DNA of 16,843 nt from an uncultured Porphyromonadaceae bacterium (GTDB taxonomy: Bacteria; Bacteroidota; Bacteroidia; Bacteroidales; Muribaculaceae): contig CAMHDX010000001.1 in assembly GCA_946183895.1 (NCBI GenBank), positions 1 to 16,843 of the forward strand, written 5' to 3'. The position numbers and the translations under genes were made by a program. Numbering within the stretch: position 1 is the first letter of the stretch; each line of letters begins with the position of its first letter. Below, piece by piece: positions 1-7,322 of the stretch. The notes beneath the pieces are model-generated. The model did no database searches and had not been told where the DNA came from. It saw nothing but the letters and a program-made list of their open reading frames with translations.

Positions 1-140
1 TGACCAAGCTGCGACCCTCTTCGAGGCTCTTGCATGGTCTTTAACATGAAGTCGGGTCTTCGACCCACCAGACATCTTCGATGCCTCTACATGGCCTTAA
101 CATGAAGTCGGACCTTCGGCCCGCCAGTGTCTTCGCCACT
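1..140. repeat. Tandem array of short hairpins, period about 56-57 bp
   Basis: Two imperfect copies of a 56-57 bp unit can be aligned (CATGG at 33 and 90; TTAACATGAAGTCGG at 41 and 97), with part of an earlier copy before them. Each unit carries two short inverted repeats. The five stems are 16-26, 54-66, 73-83, 110-122 and 127-139, centred at 21, 60, 78, 116 and 133. Read on the minus strand, every one closes on C-GAA-G, while the arms differ and mostly still pair: CCTC/GAGG, GGGTC/GACCC and CATC/GATG are perfect, and the last two each have one mismatch. The array lies just downstream of folA on that gene's strand and probably continues beyond the left edge. A 1-bp indel between copies breaks any shared reading frame, so a structured nucleic acid fits better than a protein. 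Its function is unknown. Confidence 0.7.
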
Positions 141-181
141 TTTTCATTATTCTTTAAGTTTCTTTAGAAGCACCGGGGCGG

Positions 182-700
182 CTACAGGCGGGTGTAGGTG
201 ACGAAATCGTAGTCATAGTCCGCCTCGCCGCGATGCGGCTCCACCCGCGTGATGGTCCACTCGGTGGCACGCGGCGGCGCGAACCACACATCGGCGCCGG
301 CAAAGGCGTGGTGAATCATGGTGATGTGCAGCGTTCTCGCTATCGGCATCGCCGCGCGATAAATCTGCGCGCCGCCTATAATCATAATCGGCTCGGGCAT
401 TGAGGCTAACCGCAGCGCCTCGTCAATGTCGTGAGCCACCACTACCCTATCGTTATCGGCGGCTCCGCGCGGAGCATACGACCGGTCGCGGGTGAGAATG
501 ATGTTTTGACGCTCGGGCAGTGGACCCGCAGGCAGCGACTCGAAGGTGCGCCGCCCCATCACGACCGTGTGACCTCGCGTCAACGCCTTGAAGTGCCGCA
601 AGTCCTCACGCAGGTGACATAACAGCCCCCCGCCGCGACCAATCGCCCACCTATTGTCCACCGCAACCACGATTTCGATATTCTTGTCAACCATCTCCAT
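182..700 (-). CDS. folA: Dihydrofolate reductase
   Basis: Reduces dihydrofolate to tetrahydrofolate with NADPH in the cytoplasm, supplying one-carbon carriers for thymidylate, purine and methionine synthesis. The 172-residue product has the usual single-domain length. Visible motifs are VAVDNRWAIG at 12-21; HLREDLRHFK at 29-38, with D33 at the position of the conserved active-site acid; HTVVMGRRTFESLP at 44-57; R64, matching the folate-binding arginine; and the NADPH-binding IIGGAQIY at 107-114. Cys28 occupies the place where E. coli has Trp22; from memory such substitutions occur in Bacteroidetes. The start at 700 follows an A-rich stretch; an in-frame ATG at 694 is a possible alternative. 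The gene is alone on its strand, diverges from rsmH, and has its own promoter just upstream. No thyA is seen next to it in this window. I am very sure of the family. Confidence 0.96.
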   Translation of the reverse strand: MEMVDKNIEIVVAVDNRWAIGRGGGLLCHLREDLRHFKALTRGHTVVMGRRTFESLPAGPLPERQNIILTRDRSYAPRGAADNDRVVVAHDIDEALRLASMPEPIMIIGGAQIYRAAMPIARTLHITMIHHAFAGADVWFAPPRATEWTITRVEPHRGEADYDYDFVTYTRL

Positions 701-713
701 CTTTTTTTTGTTG

Positions 714-744
714 CAAAGATACGATTAAGCCACTGCAGAACAAA
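714..744 (-). promoter_or_regulatory. Promoter of folA, Bacteroidetes type
   Basis: On the minus strand a TTTG (plus positions 741-744) is followed after 19 bp by TATCTTTG (714-721). This matches the Bacteroides -33/-7 consensus TTTG-N19-21-TAnnTTTG. The start codon is only 13 bases past the -7 element, so the leader should be a few bases long and is almost all A, which fits translation without a Shine-Dalgarno site. No similar motif was found for the divergent rsmH in the same gap. Confidence 0.8.
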
Positions 745-852
745 ATAAAACCATGATAAATAACGTTTAAAATGAATAATGGGTGTTGCGACAATCACCT
801 GAATTGCAGCATCCATGATATCAATATATACTCATTAATAATTATACTGACC

Positions 853-875
853 GGACAAGTCCCGCAGGGCTTGCC
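853..875 (+). promoter_or_regulatory. Hairpin in the leader just before rsmH
   Basis: GG-a-CAAG-t-CCC pairs with GGG-CTTG-CC across a GCA loop, giving nine Watson-Crick pairs with single-base bulges at A855 and T860. It ends nine bases before the rsmH start codon, so in the mRNA it would sit over the ribosome landing area. No T-run follows, so it does not look like a terminator. The role is not known; it could be a chance structure. Confidence 0.35.
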
Positions 876-884
876 TCTCTAACG

Positions 885-1796
885 ATGAAACAGACACCCT
901 ATCATATTCCGGCATTACTGCAGCCCACTATCGACGGGCTGGCGGTGAAGAGCGACGGCACCTACGTTGACGTGACCTATGGCGGCGGCGGGCACTCGCG
1001 AGCCATCATGGAGCGCCTCGGTGCCGACGGCCACCTGTACGGCATGGACCGCGACATGGATGCCTACAGTGGCGCCATCCGCGACGAGCGCTTCACCTTT
1101 ATCCACTCCAACTTCGCCTACCTGAGCAACTTCATGCGATACTACGGCGTCGCCGGTGTTGACGGCATCGTGGCGGATCTGGGCGTATCGTTTCATCACT
1201 TTGACGACGAGTCGCGCGGATTCACCTTTCGCCACGACGCGCCGCTGGACATGCGCATGAACCGCCGCTCGCAGCTCACGGCAGCGTCGCTGCTCGCCAC
1301 GGCGAGCGAGGAGCGACTTGCCGACATCCTGTACCTGTACGGCGAGCTCAAGCAAGCCCGGCGCATGGCGGCGGCGATAGTCAAGGCGCGCGGCACGCGC
1401 GACATCGCGACCGCCAACGACCTGATTGACATCATCAAACCACTCATCAAGCCCGCCGCCGAGAAGAAAGAATTGGCGCAGGTGTTCCAGGCGTTACGCA
1501 TCGAGGTCAACGGCGAGCTCTCGGCACTGCGGCGGCTGCTCGAGGCGTCACTCAAGGTGCTCAAGCCCGGCGGACGTCTCGCCATCATCTCGTACCACTC
1601 GCTCGAGGACCGCATGGTCAAGAACTTTATACGCTCGGGCAACGTTGACGGCAAGGTGGAGAAGGACTTCTACGGCCGCGTGACCACCCCGCTCAGGGCG
1701 ATCAACAACAAGGTGATTGTGCCAGATGACGACGAGGTGGCGCGCAATCCCCGCTCGCGCAGCGCCAAGTTGCGCATCGCCGAGAAGATAGGTTAA
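885..1796 (+). CDS. rsmH: 16S rRNA (cytosine-1402-N4)-methyltransferase RsmH
   Basis: Methylates N4 of C1402 in the decoding centre of 16S rRNA, using S-adenosylmethionine. The 303-residue product is full length for the family. It begins with YHIPALL (6-12), then the SAM-binding loop YVDVTYGGGGHS (27-38), the family motif VADLGVSFHHFD near 95-106, LDMRMN near 121-126, RIEVNGEL, the highly conserved ISYHSLEDRMVK, and the C-terminal NPRSRSAKLRIAEK. The start at 885 places YHIP at the usual distance from the N-terminus. Unusually, neither mraZ nor ftsL flanks it: rsmH (mraW) usually lies second in the dcw cluster, but here lpxB follows after 38 bases. No clear promoter was found in the 184 bases between it and folA. 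The family call is firm. Confidence 0.96.
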   Translation: MKQTPYHIPALLQPTIDGLAVKSDGTYVDVTYGGGGHSRAIMERLGADGHLYGMDRDMDAYSGAIRDERFTFIHSNFAYLSNFMRYYGVAGVDGIVADLGVSFHHFDDESRGFTFRHDAPLDMRMNRRSQLTAASLLATASEERLADILYLYGELKQARRMAAAIVKARGTRDIATANDLIDIIKPLIKPAAEKKELAQVFQALRIEVNGELSALRRLLEASLKVLKPGGRLAIISYHSLEDRMVKNFIRSGNVDGKVEKDFYGRVTTPLRAINNKVIVPDDDEVARNPRSRSAKLRIAEKIG

Positions 1797-1834
1797 TCAC
1801 ATCAAGCTCACGCCAAAACTACGACCCTACCCCG

Positions 1835-2983
1835 ATGAAATACTTTATCATAGCCGGCGAGGCGAGTGGCGACCTGCACGCCTCCCACTTGATTAGCGCC
1901 TTGCGCCGCGTGGACCCCGACGCGCAGTTTCGCTTTCTGGGCGGCGACCTGATGGCTGACGCCGCGGCGGTGGTGCCCATCGTCCACTATCGCGACATGG
2001 CGTACATGGGCTTTATCGAAGTGGCTAAGCACCTGCCCACCATCCTGGGCTTCATGCGCACCGCCAAACGCGAGATAGCAACGTGGAAGCCCGACGTGGT
2101 GATTCCGGTTGACTATCCGTCGTTCAACCTCAAGGTGGCGAAATACGCCCACTCGCTGGGCATTGCAGTGCACTACTTCATCTCGCCCAAAGTGTGGGTG
2201 TGGAAGAAGTGGCGTGTGCGCGACATCAAGCAGTATGTGAGCGCAATGTACTGCATCCTGCCGTTTGAGCCGGAGTTCTATCGCGCCTACGACTACGAGG
2301 CAACCTATGTGGGCAATCCCACAGTGAGCGAGATAGCGCAGGCGATGCGCACGTTTGACACCCGCGAGGACTTTGCCGCCGCTTGCGGCATGGACCCGTC
2401 GCGTCCCATTATCGCCATCGTGCCGGGCAGCCGCGTCAAGGAAATCAACGACAACCTGCCGTTGATGCTGCAGGCTGCAGCGCGCCACAGCGATTGCCAG
2501 GTGGTGGTTGCCGCAGCGCCCAGCGTTGAGCAGGGCGTGTACGACAACGCGATGGCTAACGTCGGCATCACGGCTCCAGTGCTGCACGACTGCACCATGC
2601 AACTGGTTCATCACGCGCGGGTTGCGCTCGTCACCAGCGGCACGGCAACTCTGGAGACGGCCCTGCTGGGCACCCCTCAGGTGGCGTGCTATCGCATGGA
2701 CGGCAGCAAGCTGGTCTACTGGTTTTACAGCAAACTGCTGTCAGTCAAATATGTCACCCTGCCCAACCTCATCGCCGACGCGCCGGTCATCCCCGAGCTG
2801 CTGATGCACCTGTGCACCACCGACAGCATTGACACGCACCTGAGCGCGCTACTGGGCGACAGTCCCGAGCGCCGCGCCCAGCTTGACGGCTACGCCCGGG
2901 TCAAGGCTCGCCTGACCGATGCCGACGCCCCCGCCCGCGCCGCGCAACTCATCGTTGACAGCCTAAACGCTAAAAATGTATAA
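1835..2983 (+). CDS. lpxB: Lipid-A-disaccharide synthase
   Basis: Glycosyltransferase (family GT19) that joins UDP-2,3-diacylglucosamine to lipid X to form the lipid A disaccharide, acting on the inner face of the cytoplasmic membrane. The product has 382 residues, the normal length. Motifs seen in order are IIAGEASGDLHASHLI (5-20), PVDYPSFNL (91-99) with a conserved aspartate at 93, YFISPKVWVWKKWR, ILPFEPEFY, TYVGNP, IVPGSRVKEI near 195-204, and the UDP-sugar-binding TSGTATLETALLGTPQVACYR stretch near 266-286. It lies 38 bases after rsmH on the same strand and is probably co-transcribed with it. Other lpx genes are not in the window, so this is an isolated lipid A gene. The call is firm. Confidence 0.96.
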   Translation: MKYFIIAGEASGDLHASHLISALRRVDPDAQFRFLGGDLMADAAAVVPIVHYRDMAYMGFIEVAKHLPTILGFMRTAKREIATWKPDVVIPVDYPSFNLKVAKYAHSLGIAVHYFISPKVWVWKKWRVRDIKQYVSAMYCILPFEPEFYRAYDYEATYVGNPTVSEIAQAMRTFDTREDFAAACGMDPSRPIIAIVPGSRVKEINDNLPLMLQAAARHSDCQVVVAAAPSVEQGVYDNAMANVGITAPVLHDCTMQLVHHARVALVTSGTATLETALLGTPQVACYRMDGSKLVYWFYSKLLSVKYVTLPNLIADAPVIPELLMHLCTTDSIDTHLSALLGDSPERRAQLDGYARVKARLTDADAPARAAQLIVDSLNAKNV

Positions 2984-2992
2984 AAACCGCGG

Positions 2993-3004
2993 CGGGCATG
3001 CCCG
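2993..3004. promoter_or_regulatory. 12-bp perfect palindrome between lpxB and eno
   Basis: CGGGCATGCCCG is its own reverse complement. It lies 9 bases past the lpxB stop codon and ends 19 bases before the eno -7 element, exactly where a -33 TTTG box would be expected but is missing. It could be a dimeric regulator's operator, part of a weak lpxB terminator (no T-run follows directly; the nearest is T5 at 3017-3021), or chance in GC-rich DNA. Confidence 0.45.
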
Positions 3005-3023
3005 AAATCTGACATCTTTTTAT

Positions 3024-3031
3024 TACCTTTG
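3024..3031 (+). promoter_or_regulatory. -7 element of the eno promoter
   Basis: TACCTTTG, followed by CAA, fits the Bacteroidetes -7 consensus TAnnTTTG. No TTTG is present 19-21 bp upstream, where the GC-rich palindrome lies instead. Transcription would begin near 3036, leaving an A/T-rich leader of about 50 bases before the enolase start. Confidence 0.7.
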
Positions 3032-3070
3032 CAAATCAATGAACAAATAATCTTATAACCTTTATTTTAA

Positions 3071-4393
<1,323 letters not shown>

Positions 4394-4420
4394 GTCGCTC
4401 GCATTAATCGCGATACAACA

Positions 4421-4466
4421 ATTACGGCGTGCCACCCCACCGCGGGCGGCGCGCCGTAATGCTTTT
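4421..4466 (+). terminator. Intrinsic terminator of eno
   Basis: ATTACGGCGTGCC (4421-4433) pairs with GGCGCGCCGTAAT (4448-4460), giving 13 pairs including one T-G wobble at 4430/4451. The loop is 14 bases and the stem is followed by GCTTTT. It lies 28 bases after the eno stop codon. The T-run is short but the stem is long and almost perfect. Confidence 0.85.
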
Positions 4467-4557
4467 ACACCCCACCATTGGTTACGATAGCTCGTGACGG
4501 ATTGTCGCGGGTCGGGGCGCGGTTTTCGGGTCAATTTGAACATTTTAGGGGCAAAGT

Positions 4558-4589
4558 TTTGGTGCATACGGGAAAAATGTGTAATTTTG
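4558..4589 (+). promoter_or_regulatory. Promoter of the ppiD-like gene, Bacteroidetes type
   Basis: TTTG at 4558-4561, a 20-bp spacer, then TAATTTTG at 4582-4589, matching the Bacteroides consensus in both boxes and spacing. Transcription should start near 4595, so the leader before the start codon at 4731 would be about 135 bases, long compared with the folA and eno leaders here. Confidence 0.78.
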
Positions 4590-4679
4590 CGCGCTTTATT
4601 GTGGTTTGTACCGTTAAATCACAACACTCACAGGTGCTAAACTTTGACATATAGTATTTCACTAACAGTCAGCAGTACC

Positions 4680-4721
4680 ATGAGCGGCACAGTAAACAAC
4701 TTGTTGCAAAACACTAACTAA
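4680..4721 (+). other. Possible 13-codon leader peptide before the ppiD-like gene
   Basis: ATG at 4680 opens a short frame, MSGTVNNLLQNTN, closing at 4719-4721, nine bases before the ppiD-like start. It lies inside the predicted long leader, in a position suited to translational coupling. There is no family to recognise and no runs of a single amino acid that would suggest attenuation. It may be chance. Confidence 0.2.
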
Positions 4722-4730
4722 AAATATTAA

Positions 4731-6806
4731 ATGGCTACATTAGAGAACATTAGGCAAAAGAAGAACATTCTTGCCATCGTGATTGGCGGCGCGTTGCTCG
4801 CCTTCATCATCGAGGTGGGTATCGAAGCCTTGGGCCGCCAAATCGGCAACAGCGACATCGCTAAAGTTGGCTCGGAAAAGATTGACATCATGACCTTCCA
4901 GCATCGCGTGGAACAGGCCTCACAAGCCGAGCAGAACAACCCTAACCAGACCGACCCCGCTGTGCGCCAGCAGGAGGTGCTCGAGGACATGATCAACGAG
5001 ATCTTGTTGGACAAGGAGTACGACGCCACAGGCATCGGTGTGAGCAACAACGAGTTGTCCGAGTGGATGATTGGCGACAAGGCATTGCCGCAGATGCAAC
5101 AATTCGCTCAACAAGTGGGCATGGAATCGCCCAAACAGCTGTACGAACTGATCACTAACCCCGACAAGTTCGGTGCATCGCGTGACCAGGTGAACCAGCT
5201 CAAGATGTTGTGGAATCAGCAGCAAGAGCAGCTGGTTGACCAGCTCAAGTTCTTCAAGCTGCAAAATCTGCTTGCCGGCACCATCAAGGCCAACGACCTG
5301 GACCGTGCCCAGATGGCGGAGGATGCCGCTATTACCGACTACATCACCTTTGTCAAGAAGGACTACAACTCGGTGCCGAGCGAGAGCTTTGACAAGGCCA
5401 TCACCGACAAGGAGTTGCGTGCCGAGTACAACAAGCGCAAGCCGTTGTTTGCCATTGACGAGGAGCTGCGCGCCATCCACTACATTGCCGTCAACGTGAC
5501 GCCGTCCGAGGCCGACATCGCCGCAGCCAACGCTATCGCTGACCGCGCCTATGCCGCGTTGCAACGCGGTCATGGCATTGACAGCGTGCGCGTGATGGGC
5601 ACCGTGGCTGCCGACTCGATTGTCACCACCCTTGCCGAGGCTAAGGGTGATGTCAAGGACTTCCTCACCGCCGCCGCTGTGGGCGAGGTGAAGCGTCCCG
5701 AGGCACAAGGCAATCACCACGTGATGTACAAGCTGATGAGCAAGAACGTGTCGCTCGACTCGGTCAACATCGCGCTCGTGATGGTTCCCGGCAACAAGGC
5801 TACTCAGGACTCAGTACTCAACGAGCTCAAGGCCGGCAAGACCGTTGCCGACCTCCAGGCAAGCGTCAAGGGCATCCAGGAGCAACCCGCTCAATGGTTG
5901 CGCGTGGCAGCCTTTGCCGACTCGATCAAGAACCGCATCGCGGCAGCCGGCGCTGACTACTTTGTGCTCGCACCGCAGGCTGAGGGCGCGACCATCGCCA
6001 AGGTCGTTGAGAAGAAGGCCCCGAAGACCTTCTACACCTACGGCCAGGTCACCTATGACGCCTACGCCAGCCAGGACACTCAGGATGCCGCCCGCGCACG
6101 CCTGCAGGACTACCTGAACAAGAACAAGAACGCCAAGGACTTTGAGGAGCATGCCGCCGAGGCAGGCTTGAACGCCACGGCTGCCGAGGTGACGCCGTCA
6201 ACTCCCCAGCTGGGCATGAACCCCTACACCCGCAGTGGCATCAAGGATTCCCGCAAGGCCATCAAGTGGGCGTTTGAGAACAAGGTCGGTGCCGTGTCGC
6301 CCATCTTCAGCGACAACAAGGACGTGCTCGTGGCTGTCGCCATTGACGACGTCTATAGCGGTGACTACCTGCCGTTGAGCCACAAGGGTCTGCATGACTA
6401 CCTCAACAACCTCGCCATCAACACGCTCAAGGGCGACTCGCTGGTCCAGGCCTACAAGGGCAAGGCAAGCGACCTCAACGGCTATGCCAAGTTGATGGGT
6501 GCAAGCGTTGATACTACTCAAGTGGTGTTTGCCCAGGACAACATCGCCAAGATTGGTAACGAGCCGGCACTGGTGGGCATCATCGCCACCGCCAAGCCTG
6601 GCACGGTTGTCGGTCCCATCAAGGGTGAGAACGGTGTGTACGTGTTCAAGGTGGACAAGCAAGAGAAGGCCGCCGAGACTCCCTCCAAGGAGGACCTTGA
6701 CCAGCGCTTTGCTCAAACGCGCGGCAATGTTGCCAACCCCAACATGATTACGCGCATCCTTGCCAAGGGCACTAAGGTGAAGAAGAATATCGAGAAGTTC
6801 TTCTGA
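4731..6806 (+). CDS. ppiD: PpiD/SurA-like membrane-anchored periplasmic foldase
   Basis: Predicted chaperone of the peptidyl-prolyl isomerase PpiD/SurA group, helping newly exported proteins fold in the periplasm. The 691-residue product starts with a short cytoplasmic segment (MATLENIRQKK), then one membrane helix at about 12-31, then a long periplasmic part beginning with a SurA-N-like helical domain (VGSEKIDIMTFQHRVEQ, VLEDMINEILLDKE). At least three parvulin-like repeats follow, recognised by tails such as FLTAAAVGEVKRPEAQGNHHVMYKL, AIKWAFENKVGAVSPIF and ATAKPGTVVGPIKGENGVYVFKV. The catalytic residues of active parvulins are not evident, as in the inactive PpiD domain of E. coli, so chaperone rather than isomerase activity is my inference. 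It has its own promoter and leader. aroQ follows after 87 bases. Some annotations would simply say peptidylprolyl isomerase. Confidence 0.88.
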   Translation: MATLENIRQKKNILAIVIGGALLAFIIEVGIEALGRQIGNSDIAKVGSEKIDIMTFQHRVEQASQAEQNNPNQTDPAVRQQEVLEDMINEILLDKEYDATGIGVSNNELSEWMIGDKALPQMQQFAQQVGMESPKQLYELITNPDKFGASRDQVNQLKMLWNQQQEQLVDQLKFFKLQNLLAGTIKANDLDRAQMAEDAAITDYITFVKKDYNSVPSESFDKAITDKELRAEYNKRKPLFAIDEELRAIHYIAVNVTPSEADIAAANAIADRAYAALQRGHGIDSVRVMGTVAADSIVTTLAEAKGDVKDFLTAAAVGEVKRPEAQGNHHVMYKLMSKNVSLDSVNIALVMVPGNKATQDSVLNELKAGKTVADLQASVKGIQEQPAQWLRVAAFADSIKNRIAAAGADYFVLAPQAEGATIAKVVEKKAPKTFYTYGQVTYDAYASQDTQDAARARLQDYLNKNKNAKDFEEHAAEAGLNATAAEVTPSTPQLGMNPYTRSGIKDSRKAIKWAFENKVGAVSPIFSDNKDVLVAVAIDDVYSGDYLPLSHKGLHDYLNNLAINTLKGDSLVQAYKGKASDLNGYAKLMGASVDTTQVVFAQDNIAKIGNEPALVGIIATAKPGTVVGPIKGENGVYVFKVDKQEKAAETPSKEDLDQRFAQTRGNVANPNMITRILAKGTKVKKNIEKFF

Positions 6807-6843
6807 TCATCACACAATCACGATATCAACTAACGGGAGCGCC

Positions 6844-6886
6844 CGACATGCACTATGCGTGTCGTGTGCTCTTGTTGCTTAACAAC
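6844..6886 (+). promoter_or_regulatory. Two hairpins in the leader of aroQ
   Basis: CGACATGC (6844-6851) pairs with GCGTGTCG (6857-6864) through one T-G wobble over an ACTAT loop. Ten bases on, GTTG (6874-6877) pairs with CAAC (6883-6886). They lie in the 87-base gap between the ppiD-like gene and aroQ. Neither is followed by a run of T, so they are not obvious terminators. They may be mRNA processing or leader structures, or chance. Confidence 0.3.
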
Positions 6887-6893
6887 TGTAGAG

Positions 6894-7322
6894 ATGAAAA
6901 TTGCTATTATTAATGGTCCCAACCTCAACCTGGTGGGCCGTCGGGAGCCGTCAATCTACGGCAGCGCCGACCTTGCCGGCTATCTGCAGTCGTTGACTGC
7001 CGCCTATAGCGACATCGAGTTCAGCGTCTTCCAGAGCAACAGCGAGGGCGCTATCATCGACGAGTTGCAGCAGCGCGGCTACAGCGCCGACGGCATCATC
7101 CTCAACGCCGGCGGCTACACCCACACCTCGGTGGCGATTGCCGACGCGGTGCGCGCCATCCCTGCGCCGGTGGTCGAGGTTCACATCAGCAACATTCAAG
7201 CCCGTGAAGCCTACCGGCACACCTCGCTGCTCACCGGCGCGTGTCGCGGCATCATTGCCGGCTTTGGGCTCGACGGCTACAGGCTCGCGGTTGAAGCACT
7301 GCTACATCGCGATGACGCTTGA
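6894..7322 (+). CDS. aroQ: Type II 3-dehydroquinate dehydratase
   Basis: Removes water from 3-dehydroquinate to give 3-dehydroshikimate, the third step of the shikimate pathway to aromatic amino acids; a cytoplasmic, usually dodecameric enzyme. With the start at 6894 the product is 142 residues, the usual length, and begins MKIAIINGPNLNLVGRREP. An upstream in-frame ATG at 6855 would add 13 residues unlike the family, so I reject it. Expected active-site residues are visible: R17 and Y22 on the flexible loop, N71 in ILNAGGYTHTS, H97 in EVHISN, and R108. GFGLDGYRLAVEAL closes the protein. It overlaps the next gene by 11 bases, pointing to coupled translation. Confidence 0.96.
   Translation: MKIAIINGPNLNLVGRREPSIYGSADLAGYLQSLTAAYSDIEFSVFQSNSEGAIIDELQQRGYSADGIILNAGGYTHTSVAIADAVRAIPAPVVEVHISNIQAREAYRHTSLLTGACRGIIAGFGLDGYRLAVEALLHRDDA

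Larger units (their letters stand above)
4394..4730 (+). other. 337-base intergenic region between eno and ppiD-like gene
   Basis: No protein-coding gene was recognised here. The region holds the eno terminator (4421-4466), a consensus promoter (4558-4589), a leader of roughly 135 bases and a possible 13-codon reading frame at 4680-4721 (MSGTVNNLLQNTN). The stretch 4470-4557 contains nothing I can identify. Confidence 0.7.

Noticed and set aside
1..140. CRISPR array
   Set aside because: The copies are similar along their whole length, with no unique spacers between identical repeats, and no cas genes are present.
1808..2614. A 268-codon minus-strand frame opposite lpxB
   Set aside because: It is antisense to well-supported lpxB motifs, has no recognisable domains, and is unusually rich in H and V, as expected of a shadow frame.
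4639..4646. AAACTTTG as a second promoter for the ppiD-like gene
   Set aside because: It lacks the initial T of TAnnTTTG and the nearest TTTG upstream is 30 bp away, whereas the pair at 4558-4589 fits in both boxes and spacing.
6855..6893. Upstream start for aroQ adding 13 residues
   Set aside because: The added MRVVCSCCLTTVE has no match to the family N-terminus, while ATG at 6894 gives the canonical MKIAIINGPNLN start.
7138..7311. Upstream start for the O-methyltransferase
   Set aside because: It would overlap aroQ by 185 bases and add 58 residues of shadow-type sequence; the ATG at 7312 gives the normal family length.
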